Below, one piece after another: positions 1 to 8,812 of a DNA stretch of 64,000 nucleotides. The DNA comes from Paenibacillus sedimenti (lineage in GTDB: Bacteria > Bacillota > Bacilli > Paenibacillales > NBRC-103111): the NCBI RefSeq assembly GCF_014534655.1, contig NZ_JACVVD010000015.1:1-64000 (forward strand), given 5' to 3'. The notes under the pieces are model-generated. The model made no database searches. It worked only from the letters and a program-made list of their open reading frames with translations, and had not been told where the DNA came from. The position numbers and the translations under genes were made by a program. Position 1 is the stretch's first letter. Each line of letters starts with the position of its first letter.

Positions 1-770
1 AGAGACCGAGCTCATTCAATATCTAAGATGCACAACGTTAATTTAAGTAAAATTGCATAAATCCATGATTTAAAGCGTGCTCAGAAATCAGTTGTTAGAC
101 AGACTGACGTAAGGTTCTGTTTGAGGCCCATGCATTTGCCATGGGCCTACCTAGTATTTGACGGGATAACATACTCAACGCTATTGTCATTATCATCTTT
201 ATACACAAAGAATTACTCGACCGTCGCTCCACAGAAATTCTATTACATGACAATGGAGCTGTGTCCGTCTTTCAGTATAGCCACAAGCCATACACAACTC
301 CTTACAGGGAACGCGACGTTGACCTTCTTTGTGTATTAGGAGATCTACATAACGAGCTGCTAGCGGAAACAAAAATAACAGCAGATCGAACAACCGATCC
401 GGCCGGCTAATAGAGAATAACCATATTATGTTAACTTCGAATTTAACATGTCTTTAGTGCGTAATTATTACTAATAAATAAGCCCAACCTTTTTTAGGCA
501 ATGGCACACATGTTTGTATCGCCGGACAAGAATCATATCATCATTAAATGTTTGATTCCATTCCCGATTTTGACAAGAACTTGATTTCATTCCCGACAGA
601 GCCATTTCAAGAGCATTACTGCCTACATTGTAGTCTTACGACACAAATTCACCTACTTTATCGAAGCTCAAATTCGGGATAGCTCCTTATTTCATTAAGC
701 TAACTGGCAGCATAGCTTAGTAATTGTTGTTATAATTAACTTGAAGTTTTTAACATTGAGGTGGATGTAA
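1..770. other. Non-coding stretch with one perfect inverted repeat
   Basis: I see no convincing gene here; the short open frames lack ribosome binding sites and recognisable sequence. A perfect inverted repeat with 9-base arms (AGGCCCATG / CATGGGCCT, 7-base loop) lies at 124-148 but has no T-tract, so it is not a clear terminator. Near the right end a TATAAT at 731-736 could be the -10 box of the gene starting at 771; no good -35 box is visible. Confidence 0.5.
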
Positions 771-1046
771 ATGGCTATTTGTCTTGAGTTTGAACTAATA
801 GAAGTAATCGGCACTATAGCAAGGTATAGATTCGGCAATTGTTTACGTGATTTAGATGGCGTATTCGAACTTGATTTATTTAAGTTGAAAAGCGGGGAAA
901 TATCTGGAGATACTCCTATGAATGTAGTTGTTAAGCTAATCAACGATAATCAAGAACAAGCAATGGCGAACAGAGTTTTCAGTAAGGTATACAAACATTT
1001 TCTTGAGCATAATGAGTATCCAGTAAAAGGCGGGTATTACGTTTAG
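771..1046 (+). CDS. Small hypothetical protein (91 aa)
   Basis: I do not recognise this protein. It is a soluble, mildly acidic 91-residue product without signal peptide or membrane segment. The ATG start is supported by a GAGGTGG ribosome binding site seven bases upstream, and a TATAAT box at 731-736 fits a promoter. The next gene starts 114 bases downstream on the same strand and need not be linked to it. The good translation signals are the main reason to accept it as a real gene; no function can be given. Confidence 0.65.
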   Translation: MAICLEFELIEVIGTIARYRFGNCLRDLDGVFELDLFKLKSGEISGDTPMNVVVKLINDNQEQAMANRVFSKVYKHFLEHNEYPVKGGYYV

Positions 1047-1160
1047 TTTCAATTTTCAACTAAACTAACGGAAACGATAGTATCATTGTATGATCGAACA
1101 GATGGAATTGTTGAATAGCATATTGTTTTAAAAATTTCTTAATGGTTAGGAGTAAATCAC

Positions 1161-1961
1161 ATGCGAAGGGATTGCAAGTTGATCTTAGTTGAAGGATTGT
1201 GTGGAACGGGCAAATCGACGTTAGCGGAACGATTGCATCGCTATCTCGTACAACAAGGCATCTCATCCAGTTTTTATGATGAAGGTGCCGAGGGGCATCC
1301 GGCGAGCATGAATTGGCACGCGTTCTTCCGAGATGAGGAATATAAGGAACTTCTGGAGCGCTATCCGAACACAGCTAACGAAATTCGCTCACGTGCTATA
1401 AAGGATAATAGCAATTACTTGCTTCCTTATCGTGAGGTCAAGGAATTCACCGAGTTGAATGCGCTCTATGCTGAGCTAAAGTCTCGCGAACTATGCTGGA
1501 CGGATTCGCCCATAGCCACGCTGTCGGAGTTTACATATTCGATCCAGCGGCAATGGGCACGTTTCGCTGAGCTTGCTAGCACTTCAGAGAAAATATATGT
1601 ACTCGAAGCAGTGTTCTTTCAGCATCAGATTCATGATTTGCTACGGCATTATCAAGCTGCTGATCGCCAAATTGAGCAGCACATTCATGGAATCGCCGAT
1701 CAGATTGCTGCCATGAATCCAGTATTGATTTATTTAACTCAGTCAAGTGTGCGGAAGCAGCAGGTTTGGATATCCTCTATCCGTTCAAAACCCCATTTCG
1801 CCACGGAACAAAATATTAGGTTTATGGAAAACCGCAAGCGGATCGAATTGAGGTTGCTTGATACGCTTCCGTTCCCAACCTATACTATTGAAAATGTAAA
1901 TCTAGATTGGGGAGAGGTCTTTAGTAAAATGGTAGGGGCGATTGGTCAAAATATCGGGTAA
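1161..1961 (+). CDS. P-loop nucleoside/nucleotide kinase-like protein
   Basis: The N-terminus carries a Walker A motif (GLCGTGKST, about residues 12-20) directly after a beta-strand (LILVE), as in thymidylate-kinase-like and other small-molecule kinases. The 266-residue length, the later ENRKRIELRLL segment and the absence of export or membrane signals fit a cytoplasmic ATP-dependent kinase. The substrate cannot be read from the sequence. The ATG start follows a TAGGAG ribosome binding site. A strong terminator at 2096-2129 closes the unit. It could equally be an antibiotic- or nucleoside-modifying kinase; only the P-loop assignment is firm. Confidence 0.75.
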   Translation: MRRDCKLILVEGLCGTGKSTLAERLHRYLVQQGISSSFYDEGAEGHPASMNWHAFFRDEEYKELLERYPNTANEIRSRAIKDNSNYLLPYREVKEFTELNALYAELKSRELCWTDSPIATLSEFTYSIQRQWARFAELASTSEKIYVLEAVFFQHQIHDLLRHYQAADRQIEQHIHGIADQIAAMNPVLIYLTQSSVRKQQVWISSIRSKPHFATEQNIRFMENRKRIELRLLDTLPFPTYTIENVNLDWGEVFSKMVGAIGQNIG

Positions 1962-2095
1962 AATGCGCGGGTTGCTAGATGTTCCTGGTATTGAAGATAG
2001 TTAAGTAAATGTAACATGATTGAAATCTTATTTTCATGTGGCATTAATCATTCAAGCCTATAATAAAAGTCGACCCCCTTTAAAATATATAACTT

Positions 2096-2129
2096 AGACC
2101 CTCAGCCCGTTGCTGTGGGTCTCTTTTTG
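2096..2129 (+). terminator. Rho-independent terminator after the kinase-like gene
   Basis: The arms AGACCC-CAGC and GCTG-GGGTCT form a hairpin with one mismatch, followed by CTTTTTGT. It ends the transcript of the kinase-like gene. Confidence 0.85.
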
Positions 2130-2255
2130 TTGTAAAACGGCTAAGGGAAACCACGCCAGCCAGTAGCCGAATTAGGGTGGGCTTTTTTGAAATTTTTCGC
2201 AACCCTAGATAAGACCACCTAAATGTCCCTTTGGGAAAGGAAGGAGGGAGATAAG

Positions 2256-2396
2256 GTGAAACACCAAGAACCGCAAGAATTGCTTAAGTTGCTACTGCAA
2301 TTCGGAAGCTTCCTGTTGGCGTTATTAACCTTTATCGCATTGATCGTTGTAAAGATCCCTAACAAATCTACCTATCGCCGTCAAACTGTCAGGTAG
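2256..2396 (+). CDS. Putative holin-like type I toxin, 46 aa
   Basis: This 46-codon gene has a GTG start seven bases after AAGGAGGGAG, a near-perfect ribosome binding site. The product has a short polar N-terminus, one hydrophobic helix (about residues 9-34, core FGSFLLALLTFIALIVV) and a basic tail ending YRRQTVR. That is the pattern of the small holin-like toxins (Hol_Tox, TxpA/BsrG-like) of Firmicutes type I toxin-antitoxin loci. The 5' leader contains GGCTAAGGG (2139-2147), exactly complementary to CCCTTAGCC (2428-2436) after the stop, so the mRNA can fold end to end. A terminator follows at 2445-2476. The antitoxin RNA is expected on the opposite strand, but I could not place its promoter. 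Confidence 0.75.
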   Translation: MKHQEPQELLKLLLQFGSFLLALLTFIALIVVKIPNKSTYRRQTVR

Positions 2397-2444
2397 GGTG
2401 GAACGATCATTCTGGCGAAGCCCGCAGCCCTTAGCCAATGTATT

Positions 2445-2476
2445 TACAAGAGTGTCGGCAGCGCTCTTGTATTTTT
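2445..2476 (+). terminator. Terminator of the toxin transcript
   Basis: Perfect 8-base arms TACAAGAG / CTCTTGTA flank an 11-base loop and are followed by TTTTT. The hairpin lies 48 bases after the toxin stop codon. Confidence 0.8.
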
Positions 2477-2564
2477 ATGCTCACGCGCACGTATCGGCAG
2501 TGGCGGTATCACGTTAGAATTTTGATCAGAGCGGCCACTAAAATTTTTAAATCCAAAGGAACAG

Positions 2565-2602
2565 AGCAGGAGGGGATAACCTTCCTGCTTTCATTTTTTT
2601 GC
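2565..2602 (+). terminator. Second terminator-like hairpin
   Basis: The arms AGCAGGA / TCCTGCT are followed by a T-rich run (TTCATTTTTTT). It lies about 90 bases after the toxin terminator with no gene between, so it may end a small RNA or be a leftover of a lost gene. Confidence 0.55.
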
Positions 2603-2782
2603 AATATTTGATGCTTGAATACGAACCAATGTTGTGCATGTAAGCCGGACGCCTGCATATGAAGCGGTCATTGTAGGGCTTGAAAAGCGTGCTGGAAGCG
2701 GTTGCTTTCCGTTTACTCGGGAAAAAAGTCCTAAATCCCTTTCCAAATAAGTACAAAAGAACCGTTTACGTCTTGTGTACTA

Positions 2783-2812
2783 TCGACTAAAATTTAGTTG
2801 GTAAATTATATT
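2783..2812 (+). promoter_or_regulatory. Possible promoter of the c-di-GMP riboswitch transcript
   Basis: TCGACT (2783-2788) and TATATT (2807-2812), 18 bases apart, resemble sigma-A boxes. They would start transcription close to the 5' end of the riboswitch. Confidence 0.4.
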
Positions 2813-2821
2813 CGACAACAA

Positions 2822-2928
2822 GTTCCGACAATGGCAAAACTGGCGAAAGTCAGCGACGCAAAGCTATAGGGGCGTAACGCGGTGTTAGTGAATGCCGCAA
2901 GCCAGCCAGCTACCGAAGGACGGGGACA
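2822..2928 (+). promoter_or_regulatory. c-di-GMP-I (GEMM) riboswitch
   Basis: The segment has the hallmarks of the class I cyclic di-GMP aptamer. There is a P2-type hairpin capped by a GAAA tetraloop (CTGGCGAAAGTCAG), then the highly conserved GACGCAAAGC (2855-2864). A second helix ends in ATGCCGC, followed by CAGCTACCG as tetraloop receptor. A terminator starts three bases downstream, so ligand binding probably controls termination. The gene it should control is now a pseudogene (3070-4416); the intact GH9 gene lies beyond that. Confidence 0.85.
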
Positions 2929-2931
2929 ACG

Positions 2932-2965
2932 AAGGACCCTCCTGATTGCAGGATGGTCCTTTTTA
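2932..2965 (+). terminator. Terminator of the riboswitch expression platform
   Basis: AAGGACC-TCCTG and CAGGA-GGTCCTT form a nearly perfect hairpin followed by TTTTT. Its position just after the aptamer makes it the likely switching element. A weaker CCCGG/CCGGG hairpin with TTTTT follows at 3005-3036. Confidence 0.85.
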
Positions 2966-3069
2966 CATGTAATCATCAGGAAGAAAGGAGTCATTGGACA
3001 TACTCCCGGACAGCGAATCGGCGATCCCGGGTTTTTGAGCAGGGAGGTACTGCATATCATTCCGATTGA

Positions 3070-4416
3070 AAGGATGAGAAAAATAATGATGGCTTCTTTA
3101 TCCAGAGCGATGATACAAAAATGCGCAGCAATCCTGGTTCTTACTCTGGAAAGTACATATCATATGCTGCAATCCTGTTTAAGAAGTCCGATCTGGAGCG
3201 TATGAAGTACATGGTGGAAGCCTGAATCGAACCGTGGCTGACTTCATTCAAAGACATGAAAGCCGATTACAAATCAAGCTATGATTATTGGGTGCGTGGA
3301 AATCCAAGCATAACTTACGTTGCGAGGGGAGGGACTAACGGCGCGCATTTGAATTGGATACAAACGCCGCCTACCTGAATGCATTAATGTGGGCCATTAC
3401 AGGGGATAAGCGCCACGCCGACAAAGCGATTGAAATCTTTAATGCGTGGAGCAATTTGACCGATGTTGACCCCTCAGGCACGGGACCGTTAAACGCAGGG
3501 CTGTACGCCTGGAAGCTGGTGGAAGCGGCCGAAATCATCAAAAACACGTATGATGGCTGGGCTCCTGCGGATTTGCAGAAGTTTAAGGACATGCTCGTTT
3601 ATCCCGGCTACTCCAGCACGGGCGTGCCTGCTTCCGTCAGCTCTACGAACGGCACATTCTACTGGCGAATATTTAACGGGGATTCAGGCCGGCACGGCAA
3701 CCAGGACATGATCGCCTGGAGAGCGCTGCTTTCAATGGGCGTTTTTCTGGATAATCGGACAATGTATGAGAGAGCGCTGCGATACTTCACAGGGCAGCCG
3801 CACAAGCCGGGCGATATGCCGTATGTTTCGGGTCCGTCTCCGTCGGGATCATACAGCGGCGAAAATGAATACTTCATCCAACCCTGTACCAGAAGGAAGT
3901 CGGGCGGATCGAAACGAGATTGGCAGAGCCGGGCGCCGTCAAAACGGATCTTGCAGCCGCATATGCCATAGCGGAAGCATTGCTGGTACCGTTAATCGAC
4001 CTCTCTGTGGAGAAGGTTCAGCTCGCGCAATCGATGGTTACCGCCTCGTCCATTTCGTGGGATAACAAATTTAATGCCGTCCGTAACGGATGGCACGCCT
4101 TTGACGGCCACTTCACCCGACACGAAGACCGGTGATGGTTGGGTCAGGGTCGATCTGGGTGCAGGGAACGAACAGGCCATCGGTAAACTCAGGTTTTATC
4201 CGAGAGCGGGGAGTGCTGCCCGGATGAACGGAGCCCTTATCCAAGGCTCCAATGACGGTACAAGCTTCGTAACCCTTTACAGCATCAGCGGTGTCAGTGA
4301 CATATAAATGGTACAGGGTCTCGATCAATACCGACACGGCTTACCGTTATCTGCGCTATTACACGCCGAACGGCGGATTCGCTAATGTGGCGGAATTGGA
4401 ATTCTATAAGAGGTGA
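3070..4416 (+). pseudogene. Broken alginate-lyase-family gene with discoidin-like tail
   Basis: Pieces of one protein can be followed through several frames. First come an N-terminal segment with FKKSDLERMKYMVEA and a TGA stop at 3223-3225, then IEPWLTSFKDMKADY. After a frameshift near 3340 comes the conserved AAYLNALMWAITGDKRHADK block typical of the alginate lyase (PF05426) alpha-toroid. After a shift near 3885 comes a helical linker. After another near 4085 comes a discoidin-like block with VRVDLGAGNEQAIGKLRFYP. A last shift near 4295 leads to an ending ELEFYKR and a stop at 4416. With one stop and four frameshifts it cannot make a full protein. It was probably a secreted polysaccharide-degrading enzyme under the upstream c-di-GMP riboswitch. 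Confidence 0.85.
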
Positions 4417-4514
4417 ACGATTGGCTTGCAAAAAGAGAGTTCATACGTGTTTATAAGCATTATTTAAATATATTTCAAAAAAGCATCGACTAGTAAAAAA
4501 AGGAGAGTATCAAG

Positions 4515-7500
4515 ATGAAAACAAGGAAAAAGTCGCTTCGCTTCATCAAACAAATCATTTCCTTATGCATGTCCGTTTCATTTATGCTGATGTGCGTGCT
4601 TCCCGCCACAGCTGCTGACAGCGATCCTTATCTGCCTCCCGGAGGAGCGGCCTGGAACAAGCTGAAGGATCTCATGATCAATAATTTTGCAGGGGGCTCC
4701 GGCAACGTAACCGATGAAACCTATCTGGGAAAGGCAGCGAAGAAGATCGCAAACAACAATTCCTGGGGGGTTAATTATATCCTGAACGGGTGGCAAACCT
4801 TGGATGTAGGCCCATACGAGAATGGCACATTGGAGTTTGATGCGGTCGGAGCGGCCGGCGGCGAAACCTTCTCCGTAGGCTTCATGGACGTCGTCACGGA
4901 AAGACTGGTCAACGGCGAGTTTTACAAGGATAATGACACGACTCCGCATCAAACCTCCGAGGAAGCCTTGATTTCCCTTCCGGAGAGTCTTACGACCGAA
5001 TGGAAGCATTATTCCATTCCATTGAAGAATATCTTTGACGCCAATAGCATTTTCAATAAATCCAGTGTGCAAATGCTGAAATTCAAAGGGAATAACTTCC
5101 CGATGACGTTCTGGCTCAGCAACATCGTCATCAAATCGCCGGATAAGGCGGCAAGTTATGCCCCGATCAAGGTCAATCAGGTCGGTTATCCTCTTAACGG
5201 CGAAAAATACGCTATGGTGAGTGGCTATTATAACGAGCTGACCGCGTTGCCCGGCACTCCTTTTCAGGTGAGAAATGCATCGGATATGAGCATCGCTTAC
5301 TCCGGCGCATTGTCATTGGTCACAGCGTATGATGCCTCCTCCGGGGAGAAGGTGCTGAAGGCAGACTTCTCCGGTTTGACCAAATTGGGCGAATATGTGC
5401 TGACTGTGGATGGGGTCGCTCAACCTTCCGTTGTATTCCAGATCGGCGATGGCGTTTATAGTACTCTTTTAAAAGATGTGCAGAAGTTCTTTTACTTCCA
5501 GCGCGCCAATGTAGATCTGTTAGCGAAACACGCAGGGATCTTCGCCAGGACCGGCGAGCACATGGAAGATTACAACCTTCCGTTCCAGTCCAATCCGACT
5601 ATCACTAAGGATGTTGGTGGCGGATGGTGGGATGCCGGCGACTTGGGCAAATATGTCACAGTGGGAGCGACAGCCATCTCGGATCTCCTCTGGGCATACG
5701 AGAGCTTTCCGAGCCAATTCCAGGACAATTCGTTGAATATCCCGGAAAGCGGAAACGGCATCCCGGATTTGCTGGACGAGATCAAGGTTGAAACGGATTT
5801 TATTCTCAAAATGCAGGACGAGGCCACAGGAGGCTTCTATGCTTACGTCATACGGGATAATTCACCAAACCGCTACATTATGGATGGAACGGCAAGTAAC
5901 AGACTCATCCCGACTTTCCACACCGGTGCTGCAGTTGGGGCTCTGGCTCATGCGTATATCGTCATGAAGGATGTTCCGGGGTTGACGTCTTATGCCGAGA
6001 CGTTGAAGGCCGCCGCTCTCCGCGGATGGAGCTATCTGGAGCAGCATCCGGAATTCATCCCGCAGCCGAGCGGTCCGTACGACACTAGCAGCGATGTGAA
6101 CGACCGCTTCTATGCGGCAGCGACGCTGTACCGGGCAACCGGAGCACAAGTTTATAACGATTACGTCGTCGCTCATTACTTGGAGCATACTGCTATTTTC
6201 GATTACTCGAGCGAAACTTTCTCGCACAATATCGGTTCCTTGGTAAGGATGGGATTGTACCATTACATGTTGGGGATGCAGCCGGACGCCGCAGTGAAGA
6301 CATGGTTCACCGATAACTTTAAAAAATGGCGGGACATTATCATTAACGCCAATATGAATAAGGCTGTGTGGCGGAATGCCACTACCAATCAATTCTATTG
6401 GGGAGCGAACTCCAATGTGGCCGGCGTTCCGGTTGGCCTCGCTATCGGCAGCCGCATTCTCGGCCTGTATAATGAAGACGACAAGAAGGTAGCCGCCGGC
6501 AATCTGAACTATCTGCTGGGGATTAACCCGCTTCAGATGAGCTATATTACCGGGCACGGGGAGCGCCGAGTGACTAGAACCATCCATGAAGTTTACAATA
6601 AAGACTATCTCTTGGAGATGCCGAGTGGTTACATGCCTGGCGGTCCGAATAACAACGGACGCTATACCTTCAGCGGCAAGGCTTACAACGGTTCCTCCAT
6701 CGACTGGGAGACCAACGAGCAAGCCTTGAATTACAACTCGCCCCTGACCTTCTTGGTTGCGATGTTGTCCCAATCGAATGAAGCTGCAATTCATCTTGAA
6801 GCCGAACAAGCTTGGCTGTCAGGCGGTGTCAGTGTTAATACAAATCATTCGGGATACACGGGCAGCGGCTTTCTGGATGGATTCTGGAATTTTGGAGGAA
6901 CAGCGACTTTTACCGTTAACGTTCCGGCTTCAGGGAAATACAAAGTAACCGCACGATACGGCAATGCCGCTTTTAATCCGGCTACAGTGAGTCTTTTTGT
7001 GAACGGGACGAAAATCAAGCAGACAAGCTTGCCTATGCTTGCGAGCTGGGATACATGGGGCAATCAAACGGAAACGTTGACATTAAAAGCCGGCGTCAAT
7101 ACGATTGCTTACAAATATGACAATGGCGATACGGGAATAATTAACCTTGACCATATTCTGGTTTCTCCTGCGCCAATTGAAGCGGAAACAGCGACCTTGT
7201 TGGGACGCGCAGCGATCTACAATGACGCTGCAGCGTCAGGCGGCAAAGCGGTACAATTTCTTGAAGTGACGGGCGATGGCATTCAGTTCAGCAATGTTCC
7301 TGCTGCAGCCAGCCTTACCGTGCACTATGCTTCCATTAACTCGGGTACGTATAGTATGTACGTGAATGGGGTTAAGACAAAGACAATCAACTTCACCGGG
7401 AATGGCGGTTGGTTTGGTGCCTACACTAGCGTGACCGTGCCGATTAATATCCCTGCAGGCGCGACATTGAAGTTCCAATGTGATGCCGGAGATTCGGGCT

Positions 7501-7529
7501 GGAATGTAGACTATATAATATTGCAATAG
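4515..7529 (+). CDS. Secreted glycoside hydrolase family 9 enzyme with carbohydrate-binding modules
   Basis: A signal peptide (about residues 1-34, ending PATAA) leads into an N-terminal beta-sandwich (40-200), then the Ig-like CelD_N module (starts near 216, PIKVNQVGYP). The (alpha/alpha)6 GH9 catalytic domain follows to about 755. The catalytic DAGD is at residues 373-376 (GGWWDAGDLGKYV); the general-acid region WETNEQALNYNSP has E732 and E735. Two C-terminal beta-sandwich modules of CBM35/CBM6 type follow (about 760-875 and 877-1004, both ending in an aspartate-rich strand). GH9 enzymes are mostly endo-beta-1,4-glucanases, so cellulose, xyloglucan or a mixed glucan are likely substrates; the exact one is not visible. 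The ATG follows AAAGGAGAG. No export-linked transporter adjoins it. Confidence 0.9.
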   Translation: MKTRKKSLRFIKQIISLCMSVSFMLMCVLPATAADSDPYLPPGGAAWNKLKDLMINNFAGGSGNVTDETYLGKAAKKIANNNSWGVNYILNGWQTLDVGPYENGTLEFDAVGAAGGETFSVGFMDVVTERLVNGEFYKDNDTTPHQTSEEALISLPESLTTEWKHYSIPLKNIFDANSIFNKSSVQMLKFKGNNFPMTFWLSNIVIKSPDKAASYAPIKVNQVGYPLNGEKYAMVSGYYNELTALPGTPFQVRNASDMSIAYSGALSLVTAYDASSGEKVLKADFSGLTKLGEYVLTVDGVAQPSVVFQIGDGVYSTLLKDVQKFFYFQRANVDLLAKHAGIFARTGEHMEDYNLPFQSNPTITKDVGGGWWDAGDLGKYVTVGATAISDLLWAYESFPSQFQDNSLNIPESGNGIPDLLDEIKVETDFILKMQDEATGGFYAYVIRDNSPNRYIMDGTASNRLIPTFHTGAAVGALAHAYIVMKDVPGLTSYAETLKAAALRGWSYLEQHPEFIPQPSGPYDTSSDVNDRFYAAATLYRATGAQVYNDYVVAHYLEHTAIFDYSSETFSHNIGSLVRMGLYHYMLGMQPDAAVKTWFTDNFKKWRDIIINANMNKAVWRNATTNQFYWGANSNVAGVPVGLAIGSRILGLYNEDDKKVAAGNLNYLLGINPLQMSYITGHGERRVTRTIHEVYNKDYLLEMPSGYMPGGPNNNGRYTFSGKAYNGSSIDWETNEQALNYNSPLTFLVAMLSQSNEAAIHLEAEQAWLSGGVSVNTNHSGYTGSGFLDGFWNFGGTATFTVNVPASGKYKVTARYGNAAFNPATVSLFVNGTKIKQTSLPMLASWDTWGNQTETLTLKAGVNTIAYKYDNGDTGIINLDHILVSPAPIEAETATLLGRAAIYNDAAASGGKAVQFLEVTGDGIQFSNVPAAASLTVHYASINSGTYSMYVNGVKTKTINFTGNGGWFGAYTSVTVPINIPAGATLKFQCDAGDSGWNVDYIILQ

Positions 7530-7557
7530 GGAATAGAGAATCGAAAGCAGTGCTACC

Positions 7558-7900
7558 GTGCATCATGAATTTAATTGATTCCACTACAGGCAGAACAGCA
7601 GCAGCTCCGGTATCGGCAGCTATATTACCTTTGACTTCAAGGCAGAAAAACAAGCCATGCTGACGGGTGTAGAATTGCTGGTGAGACAAGATTCCAACTA
7701 TACCCGAATTAAAGGTACAGTTGTCCAAGGCTACAATGACAATACGATATGGACGACTCTCACAACAGCAGCGGTTTCCACAAAGGATTGGCAAACCTTT
7801 GCAATCACCAACAAAGTGCATTTCAAACTACCTACTTTATTGCATTTCAAGTCTTTATCTTCTTACAATCTGGTCAAAGACATCCATCAAAATACCTTCA
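7558..7900 (+). pseudogene. Fragment of a discoidin-like (F5/8C-type) module
   Basis: The stretch around 7600-7830 encodes GIGSYITFDFKAEK, GVELLVRQDSNYTRIKG and NDNTIWTTLTTAA, a typical carbohydrate-binding discoidin-like fold of large secreted enzymes. It has no plausible start, an apparent frameshift near 7590, and loses similarity after ITNKVHFK. It directly follows the GH9 stop and is read as a remnant of another gene. Confidence 0.6.
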
Positions 7901-7919
7901 GGTGAGCCAGACATTATTA

Positions 7920-8195
7920 TTTAATGAGACGAAATCTCAACTTGAATTATTACGAAACTTTATTGTACAGAAAAACGGAGAGGATCAAACGGTAACCCTT
8001 ACCAAGGGGGATACTCAAATTAAGCTGCAGATACACAATTATATGGCCTATGTGAACGGCGTACCAACCTGGTTGGATACATGGTCGATGATTAAAGATG
8101 GTGTAACCATGGTACCGCTGCGGTTTGTCGGCGAAAGCTTGAACAAGGACATCCAATTTGACGAGGGGCTTATACACATTACGAATAAAAATTAA
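7920..8195 (+). pseudogene. Fragment with copper-amine-oxidase-like N-terminal domain
   Basis: The residues TLTKGDTQIKLQIHNYMAYV and MVPLRFVGESLN are the repeat core of the Cu_amine_oxidN1 ('stalk') domain common in secreted Paenibacillus proteins. The open frame runs to a TAA at 8195 but has no credible start or signal peptide, so it is the 3' end of a lost gene. A terminator follows at 8218. Confidence 0.65.
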
Positions 8196-8217
8196 TGGAC
8201 ATTGTTCTGATGAAAGG

Positions 8218-8262
8218 AAGCCTTTTGCGGCGAATACTTGCTGCAAAAGGCTTTTCTTTTTG
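8218..8262 (+). terminator. Rho-independent terminator
   Basis: AAGCCTTTTGC pairs with GCAAAAGGCTT (loop about 13 bases) and is followed by TTCTTTTTG. It probably belonged to the gene whose 3' end is at 8195. Confidence 0.85.
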
Positions 8263-8277
8263 ACTGCCTTTATATTT

Positions 8278-8409
8278 TGTATGTGCCCCATCGATTCGAA
8301 CCATTCGGGAATCGATAATTCCCGCTGATTTCAGTTTGCGCACGTGGGAAGTAACGATTGCGCCGCTGACTATTCAGATTGGTAGCCAATTCCTTATTGC
8401 TCATTGGCT
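8278..8409 (-). pseudogene. Fragment of an ArsR-type winged-helix regulator
   Basis: Read on the minus strand, one frame gives EPMSNKELATNLN and the next gives GAIVTSHVRKLKSAGII and RMVRIDGAH. This is the recognition-helix and wing region of ArsR-like DNA-binding proteins, broken by a frameshift. Its upstream end is replaced by ISL3 transposase sequence at about 8410-8425, which marks a recombination junction. Confidence 0.6.
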
Positions 8410-8721
8410 CGGAACATAAGACAGGAGACGCTTAGTACAACTTCTCTTTTCGTCTATGGTGTGGTCTAATCGCTCCCAAAAGGTTTGATTACACTCACAG
8501 CATTTATACCGCTGACGCTTAATAAGAAGTCCTACACGCTTTCCGTGGATTGGCAAATCCATACAAAGCTGCTCTCTGTTATCGCGCTTGTAGAGGTTCG
8601 CTACGCAACAACAAAGAGGGCAATGAGAAGGTGGAGAGTTCATCTCCACCCGAATTAGAAAATAGTGTTCATTCTCTGAAATGCTAAGAACCGTAAAACT
8701 CGAAAGATTAAGAATATCCAT
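8401..8721 (-). mobile_element. ISL3-family transposase, N-terminal fragment
   Basis: The 106-residue frame matches the start of ISL3-type transposases. It has a zinc-finger part with CPLC and CCECNQTFWERLDHTIDEKR, and the basic KRQRYKC stretch. Full-length enzymes are about 400 residues and carry a DDE catalytic core; here the protein stops soon after LLSYV, where the ArsR fragment begins. No terminal inverted repeats could be identified, so the element is a dead remnant. Confidence 0.8.
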
Positions 8722-8812
8722 ATGGTAACCCTTTTGTCCATCAAAATAGACTTAATTGCTTCTCTTCGAACGAGGAAGTGGGTTAATCCATTTAAATGGT
8801 TATAAAACCAGA

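Noticed and set aside
2882..3205. 107-codon plus-strand frame
   Set aside because: It crosses the riboswitch and terminator and does not match the frame of the dead lyase gene.
5862..6809. 315-codon open frame on the minus strand
   Set aside because: It is a shadow of the GH9 catalytic domain.
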